Shown here: piece after piece, positions 1-5,664 of the stretch
Layout: every line of letters starts with the position of its first letter
Position numbering within the stretch: the first letter of the stretch is position 1
Source: Clostridiales bacterium
GTDB lineage: Bacteria > Bacillota > Clostridia > Oscillospirales > JAAYOS01
Direction of reading: 5' to 3'
Length of the DNA stretch: 11,180 bases
Assembly: GCA_012521525.1 (NCBI GenBank)
Contig: JAAYMG010000227.1
Span: 1 to 11,180, forward strand
The notes under the pieces: model-generated
What the model saw: only the letters and a program-made list of their open reading frames with translations
What the model was told of the DNA's origin: nothing
The model's database searches: none
Made by a program: the position numbers and the translations under genes

Positions 1-1230
1 CTGACCGTCTATGGGACCGACCGCCATACTTCCGCATATAAGGACGGCCTTTTCCGGCACGACATCCTTACGGCGTGGGCGATGGGGAATGCGGGCAGGC
101 CGATAACCGCCGATTATATGGAGTCATGCCGCTACAGGCCGCATGTAGAGGTGGATAAAGCGCTGTGGGGCGGGGAACTGGACTGGTACCGCGACTGGAT
201 CACAAACACCAGCCGTACCGACCCATACTGGAACGAAGGTTTTTGGTACATGTTGAGCCAGATTCCCAGGAAAATAAATATTCCGGTCTATATCGGGGAG
301 GGATGGTATGACCACCATCTGGGTTCAGCCCTGAAGTCATATATTGCCCTTTCGGAAAAGGCAAAAGCGCATTCCGTGCTAGAAATCGGGCCGTGGAACC
401 ACAGCGGCATGCCGTGCATTTATGGCCATACGCACAGGAACGCCCACGGAAATTCCGCCCTGAAGACTCTTGATTGGTTCACAGCGACCCTTAAAAACAA
501 GGAACTTCCGGAGCCCAAGGTACGTTTCTATATGATCGGTGCGGATGAGTGGCTGGAGCGCAGCTCTTACCCGTTCGTGCCTGATGAAGAGGCCTGCTTC
601 TACCTTTCCGGCCGGTCGGCGGCAGACCGTGCTTACGCATTGGAAGCCGAGCCGCAGGCAGATGGGCAAACAGGATATGTGTATGACCCTGACGATCCGG
701 TGCCGTCCCACGGTGCGGAATCGCTGTTTGCCACACAGAGCGAGATAGGAAGCCTGAAACAACCCGAATGCGGGTTCAGGGATGACGTGATCAGCTTTGT
801 TTCGGAGCCGGTAGAAACCGAACTCGATATCATCGGTCAGATAAAAGCGAGGCTCTTTGTGTCCTCCGACGCGGAAGATACCGCTTTCACCATCAAAGTA
901 ATGGAGGTATTCCCGGACGGAAGCGCATATAACATTCGAAACGGGATAACAACACTTGCTTACAGGAACGGATCTCCGGAGAGGATCACATACACGCCAA
1001 ACAGCGTAGTGGAAATCGTCATAGACACCTGGGATGTGGCCTGGAGGATCCGGAAAGGGTCCCGCATCCGGGTCGACATATCGTCGTCGAATTTCCCCGA
1101 GTATGCGGTGCATTCGAACTTCCCGGGCATCTGGTCGCTCCAGGAGAAGACCAGGAAGGCGAATCAAACCGTATACTTCGGAAAGGATCATCCGTCCTGT
1201 CTGATCCTTCCAATATCAAAGTCCGGATGA
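1..1230 (+). CDS. CocE/NonD-family alpha/beta hydrolase (X-Pro dipeptidyl-peptidase-like), 5' end missing
   Basis: The reading frame is open from base 1 to the TGA at 1228-1230 (409 codons), so the start and the first part of the catalytic domain lie outside the window. The ATG at 82 is internal. Two parts of a serine-hydrolase triad are visible: an Asp in GWYDHHL (codon 104) and a His in GPWNH (codon 134). Their 30-residue spacing fits the family; the nucleophilic Ser would be upstream. After about codon 225 comes the beta-sandwich domain typical of CocE and PepX enzymes, with YDPDDPVPSHG, an SSDAEDTAF segment and a VDISSSNFPEY segment. Family members hydrolyse esters, amides or X-Pro peptides. 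The substrate cannot be told from this fragment, and no secretion signal can be judged without the N-terminus. SBP1 follows after 434 bases with its own promoter, so a joint operon is unlikely. Confidence 0.88.
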   Translation: MTVYGTDRHTSAYKDGLFRHDILTAWAMGNAGRPITADYMESCRYRPHVEVDKALWGGELDWYRDWITNTSRTDPYWNEGFWYMLSQIPRKINIPVYIGEGWYDHHLGSALKSYIALSEKAKAHSVLEIGPWNHSGMPCIYGHTHRNAHGNSALKTLDWFTATLKNKELPEPKVRFYMIGADEWLERSSYPFVPDEEACFYLSGRSAADRAYALEAEPQADGQTGYVYDPDDPVPSHGAESLFATQSEIGSLKQPECGFRDDVISFVSEPVETELDIIGQIKARLFVSSDAEDTAFTIKVMEVFPDGSAYNIRNGITTLAYRNGSPERITYTPNSVVEIVIDTWDVAWRIRKGSRIRVDISSSNFPEYAVHSNFPGIWSLQEKTRKANQTVYFGKDHPSCLILPISKSG

Positions 1231-1473
1231 GGACGAGCATAAAAAGAGCAGACCATGTACATTTGCACATGTTAAGATGTAACTATATGTCGCTTCAATA
1301 AATCCATCACACCGACATGCCGATTTTCAATGAGGCTTTTGCGGTTTGTTTTTGCTGATTATTACAACGATATACTTTTGTTATGACCAACACTAACAGA
1401 ACCGGCATGTTGACAATTTGCTTCTTCGTAATTTTCGACAAAAACGGCAACACAGATATAGGTAATATAGACA

Positions 1474-1500
1474 TTGACAGTAAAAAGATGTAATGATAAT
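1474..1500 (+). promoter_or_regulatory. Candidate sigma-A promoter of SBP1
   Basis: A perfect TTGACA at 1474-1479 is followed by GATAAT at 1495-1500 (5 of 6 to consensus) with a spacer of 15, shorter than the usual 17. A start near 1507 would give a 5' leader of about 160 bases carrying a long hairpin. An inverted repeat (1481-1507) covers the spacer and the -10. Confidence 0.5.
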
Positions 1501-1507
1501 CTTTTTA
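1481..1507. repeat. 9-bp inverted repeat overlapping the SBP1 promoter (operator candidate)
   Basis: The arm TAAAAAGAT (1481-1489) is the exact reverse complement of ATCTTTTTA (1499-1507), with a 9-base spacer. It starts one base after the -35 hexamer and covers the proposed -10, a position suited to repressor binding. It could also form a weak AT-rich hairpin in RNA. The binding protein is unknown. It does not resemble the CG-centred sites near the LacI gene and SBP2. Confidence 0.45.
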
Positions 1508-1581
1508 TTATCTCTTTGGGGGAACAGAGCTCGATGATGATTCCGGAAGATACCTGAAATCCTGAATGTTACTGTCTGGTA

Positions 1582-1631
1582 TGAAATTTTTCGTGCGGTT
1601 GCCCCATGGATGCAAACGTACGAAAGTTTCA
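1582..1631 (+). promoter_or_regulatory. Long imperfect hairpin in the SBP1 5' leader
   Basis: Arms 1592-1602 and 1612-1622 pair around a 9-base loop with nine Watson-Crick pairs, one G-U pair and one G/A mismatch. The stem continues downward through 1589-1591 with 1623-1625 and, past a one-base bulge, 1582-1586 with 1627-1631. It ends about 20 bases before the ribosome binding site. There is no U-tract, so it is not an intrinsic terminator. It may stabilise the mRNA or control translation. I recognise no riboswitch class in it. Confidence 0.5.
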
Positions 1632-1664
1632 GATAATGATCTTACAAACGAAAGGAGTTACATC

Positions 1665-3335
1665 ATGAGAAAATACTCAAGGCTTCTTGCCATCTTGATT
1701 TCTCTGCTGCTGATTGTCGGCCTTTTTGCAGGCTGCAAGAGCGAAGAGAAGAAGCCAGAGGAAACTAAAGGGCCAAGTGTTACACAAACACCGTCCGGAA
1801 CACCCTCAGGTCAGGAAGAAGAAGAGGAAGATACCCTGCCCTATCCGATGCTCAGTGAAACGCCGATCGAGCTGTCGATTTGGCAGACTTTCACGGCAGA
1901 CTACATAGCGTCCATGAACGAATCGGAATTCACAAAAGAGCTTGCCAGAAGGACGAATGTACTCCTGAAGTTCCAGGAAGCATCATCCGCCGACGCAACG
2001 ACAGCATATAACCTGATGCTGAACTCGGGTGACTACACCGATATCGTTCGCCCGGCTTCCGACGCTGCGGCATATACCGGCGGTCCCGACAAGGCCGTTG
2101 AAGACGGCGTATTCCTCCGTCTGAACGAGCTTGTCGAGAAGTACGCGCCCAACTATTCCGCAAGACGTTCGAAACCGCATATCGCAAAGCAGACAGTCAC
2201 CGACGCAGGCAACATGTGGTCGATCTACTCGCTTACCGACCCTGCCGAATATCCGTGGATGGGATTTGCACTGCGCGGCGACATACTTGAGAAGAGGGGC
2301 ATTCCGCTTCCTGTAACACTCGCAGACTGGGAAGCAGCCCTGCAGGCATTCGTGGATGAGGGAGTCAAATATCCGCTGTTGTTTGACGTAACTGGCGTTT
2401 CTTATAACAGCGAATTCCTCTCCGCATTCCAGATCGGCAAGGAATTCTACCAGGTCAACGGACAAGTCCGCTACGGCTACATCGAGCCCGCGTTCAAAGA
2501 CTACCTTGCAATGATGAACGACTGGTACAAGAAGGGTTACCTTGACAGGGAATTCGTATCTCATGGCGTTACATTTGCGATTTTCTCGTCGAACGCCCGC
2601 GATGCCTACCAGTTCCTGCTTAACGGTGAAGCCGGTGCAGGTCTGCTGCCATGGGGCTATACCGACAATGCGCTTGCCGTCAACGGATCGACGACTATCG
2701 AAGGCTTCAAGCTGAGCGCGGTTTCCGCTCCCGTTATGAATGTGGGCGACACGATCCATTTCCGCTTCACGGCTTATGAAGCAAAGAGCCCGAATGCCAT
2801 CACATCCGCCTGCGAATATCCGGAGTTGGCTGTAAGGCTTCTGGATTACCTGTACACCGATGAAGGTTCTCTCCTTGTCAACTACGGTATTGAAGGTGTC
2901 AGCTACACGATGGTCGACGGGCAACCCCGCTATACCGATCTGATCCTGAACAACCCGGATGGCTTCACCGGACGTTCAGTCGCGATGAAGTATGCATGGG
3001 ACGACGGTATCGGAATGGTCGACTTTACACGCCATTGGCAGAACTATCAGGGCAAGCCGAATGAAGGCGCGCTTGAGGCTTACAACATCTGGAACAAGGA
3101 TCAGAACGATTATGTCCTGCCCCAGATAACAAGGACAGCTGAAGAAGGCGAGCGTTACAGCTCCATATACAGCGACATCCAGACATATGCCAATGAGACT
3201 ATACCTCAGTTCATCATGGGTACAAAGCCGCTCAGTGAGTTTGACGATTTTGTCGCTCAGATCAAGAGCATGGGGATCGAAGATGTGATCGCGATCCAGC
3301 AGGCAGCTCTTGACCGCTACAATGCCCGCGGATAA
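1665..3335 (+). CDS. Extracellular solute-binding lipoprotein, ABC transporter (SBP1)
   Basis: The 556-residue product should be exported and lipid-anchored on the outer face of the membrane, where it would capture a solute for an ABC importer. The N-terminus has basic residues, a hydrophobic stretch and a lipobox LFAGC with Cys24. A Pro/Thr/Glu-rich linker (about residues 25-60) precedes the folded domain. The ATG at 1665 is chosen because AAAGGAG (1651-1657) sits 7 bases upstream and it gives a complete signal peptide. An in-frame ATG at 1566 lacks a ribosome binding site and would add 33 residues encoded across the leader hairpin. The length and layout match large family-1 (sugar/oligosaccharide, LplA-like) binding proteins of Bacillota, but the ligand is unknown. 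It is a single-gene unit with its own promoter and terminator and no adjacent permease. It is a close paralogue of the product of 6911-8557, roughly two thirds identical by eye. Confidence 0.9.
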   Translation: MRKYSRLLAILISLLLIVGLFAGCKSEEKKPEETKGPSVTQTPSGTPSGQEEEEEDTLPYPMLSETPIELSIWQTFTADYIASMNESEFTKELARRTNVLLKFQEASSADATTAYNLMLNSGDYTDIVRPASDAAAYTGGPDKAVEDGVFLRLNELVEKYAPNYSARRSKPHIAKQTVTDAGNMWSIYSLTDPAEYPWMGFALRGDILEKRGIPLPVTLADWEAALQAFVDEGVKYPLLFDVTGVSYNSEFLSAFQIGKEFYQVNGQVRYGYIEPAFKDYLAMMNDWYKKGYLDREFVSHGVTFAIFSSNARDAYQFLLNGEAGAGLLPWGYTDNALAVNGSTTIEGFKLSAVSAPVMNVGDTIHFRFTAYEAKSPNAITSACEYPELAVRLLDYLYTDEGSLLVNYGIEGVSYTMVDGQPRYTDLILNNPDGFTGRSVAMKYAWDDGIGMVDFTRHWQNYQGKPNEGALEAYNIWNKDQNDYVLPQITRTAEEGERYSSIYSDIQTYANETIPQFIMGTKPLSEFDDFVAQIKSMGIEDVIAIQQAALDRYNARG

Positions 3336-3362
3336 TTTGCAATATTTAATATGATAATAATT

Positions 3363-3395
3363 AAGAGCCCGGCAGCAAATCGCTGCCGGGCTCTT
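3363..3395. terminator. Intrinsic terminator after SBP1, possibly bidirectional
   Basis: A perfect 14-bp stem pairs 3363-3376 with 3382-3395 around a 5-base loop, 27 bases after the SBP1 stop. The plus-strand tail (ACTATTAG) is a poor U-tract. The minus-strand tail is AU-rich (AATTATTATC). It lies between convergent genes and probably stops transcription from both sides, including read-through from the kinase operon. Confidence 0.8.
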
Positions 3396-3460
3396 ACTAT
3401 TAGTGCGCCACGCATTGTGCTCGCTAAAACAGCGTAAGGCTGCTAAGGGGGAGTCAATTT

Positions 3461-3502
3461 CCAACCATTCTGCCTGTTTCTCCAACCGTTCTGCCTGTTT
3501 CT
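3461..3502. repeat. Two tandem copies of a 21-bp repeat
   Basis: Units 3461-3481 and 3482-3502 differ at one base (CCAACCA against CCAACCG at the start of the unit). A third copy may begin in the following AACC. The pair lies just beyond the kinase stop codon, in its presumed 3' untranslated region. The unit length is a multiple of three, but the kinase frame has already stopped. Probably a recent slippage duplication. Confidence 0.7.
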
Positions 3503-3511
3503 AACCTATCT

Positions 3512-4795
3512 CTAAGCAGTGGCCTGAAATATAAACCAGCCGTCTTTTACTGCAAACTGAAATACTCCGCCATGCTTCTCCACTATTTGTATCATGCTTT
3601 TCGTACCAAAACCATGACCGAGTTCTACGGATACGGGGATGCCTTCCCTGAAGACCGGTTCCGCATGATAGCGGTTGCGAATGTCAATGCACAGCTTATT
3701 GTTTTTCGAAAACACACGGAGTTTAACTTGGCGTTCCGGGATTTCAGCAATTTTTTCCGAGGCATGGATGGCGTTTTCCAGGGTGTTCGACAACAGCGAA
3801 CAAAGATCGGTATCGCTGAGTGAAAGCTTTTCAGGCAGTTTGGCATCTATAGTAAGCAGGACACCGGATTGATTTGCTTTACTTGCATATGAGGATAAAA
3901 TCAGGTTGACGGTTTCGTTTTCACAGTAGCGTACGGGTGTGATGTCGTCGATGTCGGATTCGGCAGTCCGGAGATACTCATTTATCTCTTCTATGCGCCC
4001 CTTAGATGCAAGGCCTTGCAGGAGTGCAATGTGATGGCGCATATCATGCCTATACGTCGCCGCATTTTGCTGCATCAGACGTAGGGATGCCAGTTCTGCC
4101 TGCGACTGTCTGAACTGCATCTCAAGGATATCCCGCTCCCTTTCGACCTTAGCCTGCTTTTGTATCTCGGAATGATAAAAAAGCACGAACACAAAATAAA
4201 AAGCCGAGATGACGAAAGGCATGAACTGGACGGCTGCCCGGGTCCCTCTGTATAGAAAATCGGTGTAAACGGTGGTGGTATGGTCCACGAAGTAGTAAAA
4301 AGCGGGAACAGCGCCAAATATCATGCAGGATTTGGCCGAGCGCTCGATCATATGCCTTACCGAAGCGGCAACGTATTTTTTGAGAAATATGAACAGGAAA
4401 ACGACCGAAACTATGTAACCCAAATGGTTCATGGACGCATTTCCGAAGAACTCTCCCGCGACGCTTCCGATCCATCGTGCCGGCTGGGTGCATAAATATG
4501 ATGCAAACATGCTGATCGTGGACTCAAGCCAGGGACGTTTCAGATATATGGCCATATAGGCGATCGTGGGCAAATGGGTGATCAGGGGATATATCTTTAT
4601 TGTCGTATCCATTCCCAGGTTGAAAAGACATAAAAGCTGAACCATAAACAGAATTATGGCGTAGCAGCAAAGCACCCGCTGATGCCTGGGAGTCCGGGGC
4701 ATCCCTACGAAATTGACTGCAACGGCCATTCCGAACAACAGGGCAGCAAAGTAGCGGGAAAATTCGATGGCGGTCTTTATCACGAAATCATTCAT
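3512..4795 (-). CDS. Sensor histidine kinase, GHKL type (AgrC/ComD-like)
   Basis: This 427-residue membrane sensor should autophosphorylate on His and pass phosphate to a LytTR-type regulator. Residues 1-207 hold about six hydrophobic membrane segments, the usual sensing half of this class. A coiled-coil-like linker (about 210-245) leads to the phosphoacceptor box YRHDMRHH (His250). The ATP-binding domain has the N box NTLENAIHAS (Asn341) and the G box GHGFGTKS (from Gly393). Length and motif order are normal, and I see no damage. The ATG at 4795 overlaps the end of the regulator gene by 8 bases. Its GGAGG (4796-4800) touches the ATG, too close for ideal independent initiation, so translation is probably coupled. 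An in-frame GTG at 4783 has better spacing and is an alternative start. The signal is unknown, and no peptide-pheromone gene is visible nearby. Confidence 0.9.
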   Translation of the reverse strand: MNDFVIKTAIEFSRYFAALLFGMAVAVNFVGMPRTPRHQRVLCCYAIILFMVQLLCLFNLGMDTTIKIYPLITHLPTIAYMAIYLKRPWLESTISMFASYLCTQPARWIGSVAGEFFGNASMNHLGYIVSVVFLFIFLKKYVAASVRHMIERSAKSCMIFGAVPAFYYFVDHTTTVYTDFLYRGTRAAVQFMPFVISAFYFVFVLFYHSEIQKQAKVERERDILEMQFRQSQAELASLRLMQQNAATYRHDMRHHIALLQGLASKGRIEEINEYLRTAESDIDDITPVRYCENETVNLILSSYASKANQSGVLLTIDAKLPEKLSLSDTDLCSLLSNTLENAIHASEKIAEIPERQVKLRVFSKNNKLCIDIRNRYHAEPVFREGIPVSVELGHGFGTKSMIQIVEKHGGVFQFAVKDGWFIFQATA

Positions 4796-5066
4796 CCTCC
4801 ATTTGGTATTTCAGATACTGCATCTTTACTTCCTTTGCCTTGCCCTGTGCGATCGGGACGGTAGAAAGGGTTAAGCCAGGCATAATGATATCAAGGCAGT
4901 ATATATCGAATGATTTTCCTTTTTCCAGGGCGGATACAAGATCGAACCCGTTTGTAAAGGTCGAATATTCACAGTTGAGATTTCTTGATGCCCTGTACCG
5001 GTTGATGAGCATTGCAATATTTGACAGCTCTTCGATATTGTCATCACAGACCGCTATCTGCAGCAT
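4788..5066 (-). CDS. LytTR-family response regulator, internally deleted (probably non-functional)
   Basis: The 92-residue product begins like an AgrA/ComE receiver: LQIAVCDDN supplies the acidic Asp8-Asp9 pair, and FDIYCLDIIMPG supplies the phosphoacceptor Asp59. Straight after Gly64 the sequence jumps to LTLSTVPIAQGKAKEVK and QYLKYQ, which resembles the last strand and tail of a LytTR DNA-binding domain. Family members have about 230-250 residues, so some 140-150 appear lost: the rest of the receiver (with its switch Thr/Ser and Lys) and most of the DNA-binding domain. The frame is kept across the junction near 4874/4875, and the end still overlaps the kinase start. I chose the ATG at 5066 because the receiver begins there. 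It lacks a clear Shine-Dalgarno. The frame is open further upstream (ATG at 5180), but that extension is not receiver-like. DNA binding is very unlikely. It could be a decaying gene or an assembly deletion. Confidence 0.75.
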   Translation of the reverse strand: MLQIAVCDDNIEELSNIAMLINRYRASRNLNCEYSTFTNGFDLVSALEKGKSFDIYCLDIIMPGLTLSTVPIAQGKAKEVKMQYLKYQMEDE

Positions 5067-5138
5067 TTGTTTCGAAGGCTGAAGGCCCACGGTATCCGGC
5101 CGGATTACCTCTAATATCAAATATATGACTAGTTTATC

Positions 5139-5168
5139 ATATAATCGGCTTTTTTGAAACACGCGCAA
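5139..5168 (-). promoter_or_regulatory. Weak candidate promoter of the response regulator/kinase operon
   Basis: On the minus strand TTGCGC (5168-5163) precedes TTATAT (5144-5139) by 18 bases. An overlapping TATGAT (5141-5136) is a better -10 but badly spaced. A start near 5130 would leave a leader of about 60 bases. One arm of the inverted repeat 5155-5207 lies over the -35 region. Confidence 0.3.
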
Positions 5169-5207
5169 CACCCAAATCATGATTTATGTCGAAAAAAACG
5201 TGTTTCA
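5155..5207. repeat. Nested palindromes upstream of the two-component operon
   Basis: TGAAACACG (5155-5163) is the exact reverse complement of CGTGTTTCA (5199-5207). Almost at the centre lies a perfect 12-bp palindrome, AAATCATGATTT (5174-5185). The two symmetry centres differ by about 1.5 bases. The position next to the proposed minus-strand promoter suggests an operator for a dimeric protein. LytTR regulators usually bind direct repeats, so this need not be autoregulation. Confidence 0.5.
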
Positions 5208-5236
5208 TGCAGCGTCCGTTTTTTTACATCGCTTTG

Positions 5237-5245
5237 TGATAGATT
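5237..5245 (+). promoter_or_regulatory. Weak extended -10 candidate for the structured RNA
   Basis: TGATAGATT reads as an extended -10 (TG, one base, TAGATT). No good -35 is present at 17 bases; TTTACA at 5223-5228 is too close. It would start RNA near 5252, at the left edge of the structured region. Confidence 0.25.
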
Positions 5246-5480
5246 GGTAAGAGGTTATGCCCGGGAGCTGACATACATGAAAGGGTCTCAGACCAATGTC
5301 ACAGAGGTCTGAGCTTCCTGTACCCATCATCGGTCGCCGCAGGAATGCTGGGGTTCCGTCAGAGGGATTACCTGGAGGACAGTAAGGCAGGGACAGATAT
5401 GCCCGATCATGGGTCGAGGTTTATATGAAAATCAAATGAAAAATGATAACCTGCAGCCTCCTGCAGGGCATCATTTTTGT
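5246..5480 (+). ncRNA. Candidate structured non-coding RNA or leader RNA, family not recognised
   Basis: This stretch lacks a credible protein gene but is rich in pairing. An 8-bp stem (5287-5294 with 5306-5313) closes an 11-base loop. That loop contains TGTCA (5297-5301 region), which can pair with the upstream TGACA to form a possible pseudoknot. A distal pairing joins 5322-5333 with 5403-5414 (11 of 12 positions). Further short helices are GGTAA (5246-5250) with TTACC (5368-5372), and GGAA with TTCC in the 5343-5357 segment. A strong terminator ends it at 5439-5478. It is more GC-rich than the AT-rich DNA on both sides, as expected for a structured RNA. I saw no core motifs of 6S, SRP, RNase P, tmRNA, T-box or the common riboswitches. 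The next gene has its own promoter after the terminator, so this may be a free-standing RNA. The boundaries are estimates. Confidence 0.5.
5439..5478 (+). terminator. Strong intrinsic terminator of the candidate RNA
   Basis: AAAAATGAT (5439-5447) pairs perfectly with ATCATTTTT (5470-5478). Above a 2x2 internal loop, CCTGCAG (5450-5456) pairs with CTGCAGG (5461-5467) around a 4-base loop. The U-run is at 5474-5478 and further Ts follow at 5485-5489. No protein gene of this strand ends nearby, which implies an RNA transcript coming from upstream. Confidence 0.8.
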
Positions 5481-5525
5481 CGGGTTTTTCTCGGTAAACG
5501 ATATAATTTCATACATAATTTTACC

Positions 5526-5537
5526 AAAAACGTATTT
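5526..5537. promoter_or_regulatory. CG-centred near-palindrome upstream of the LacI-family gene
   Basis: AAAAACGTATTT matches its own reverse complement at 10 of 12 positions and is centred on CG (5531/5532), the usual design of LacI-family operators. It lies about 25 bases upstream of the -35 of the regulator gene and resembles the site at 6872-6887. Possible autoregulation. Confidence 0.35.
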
Positions 5538-5560
5538 GATTGTGTTTTCATCGTTATTAC

Positions 5561-5589
5561 TTGCATTTTTAGTAAAAAGATTGTAGAAT
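5561..5589 (+). promoter_or_regulatory. Promoter of the LacI-family regulator gene
   Basis: TTGCAT (5561-5566) and TAGAAT (5584-5589, 5 of 6 to consensus) are separated by exactly 17 bases. Transcription would start near 5596, leaving a leader of about 70 bases. It lies downstream of the terminator at 5439-5478, so the gene can be expressed independently of the RNA upstream. A second possible -10, TATAAT at 5502-5507, has no good -35. Confidence 0.55.
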
Positions 5590-5664
5590 ACTTAACATAA
5601 GCACTTAACATTTGGAGTTGCATTTTTAACTTGTGTGCGAATATAAAGGGAGGATTGTTCTGCT

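Larger units (their letters stand above)
1231..1664 (+). other. Long intergenic leader upstream of SBP1
   Basis: No credible gene lies in these 434 bases. I see no convincing terminator for the hydrolase: only a 5-bp hairpin (arms 1254-1258 and 1267-1271) without a U-tract. The right half holds the SBP1 promoter candidate, an AT-rich inverted repeat, a long hairpin and the SBP1 ribosome binding site, described separately. A second TTGACA at 1410-1415 has no matching -10 at the usual distance. Confidence 0.6.

Noticed and set aside
379..1191. Minus-strand open frame of 270 codons opposite the hydrolase
   Set aside because: It lies wholly within the hydrolase gene, has no recognisable domain and no upstream signals. 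It is a shadow of GC-rich coding sequence.
1410..1415. TTGACA as an upstream SBP1 promoter
   Set aside because: No -10-like hexamer is found 15-19 bases downstream.
1566..1664. Upstream ATG extending SBP1 by 33 residues
   Set aside because: There is no ribosome binding site, the extension would bury the lipoprotein signal peptide, and it crosses the leader hairpin. The ATG at 1665 has a strong site and a complete signal peptide.
1983..2924. Minus-strand open frame of 313 codons opposite SBP1
   Set aside because: It mirrors the codon pattern of SBP1, has no family resemblance, no convincing ribosome binding site or promoter, and the plus-strand gene is certain.
2976..3485. Minus-strand open frame of 169 codons reaching into the 3' end of SBP1
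   Set aside because: It begins in the tandem repeat, crosses the 14-bp terminator stem and reads antisense to SBP1, with no domain similarity.
5140..5145. Perfect TATAAT on the plus strand
   Set aside because: No -35 lies at a suitable distance and it is over 100 bases from the structured RNA. It is probably incidental to the AT-rich minus-strand promoter.
5067..5180. N-terminal extension of the response regulator to the ATG at 5180
   Set aside because: The extra 38 residues have no receiver similarity and would be encoded by the palindromic, promoter-like DNA. The receiver begins at the ATG at 5066.
5409..5600. Plus-strand open frame of 63 codons
   Set aside because: It runs straight through the strong terminator and the LacI promoter and lacks a ribosome binding site.
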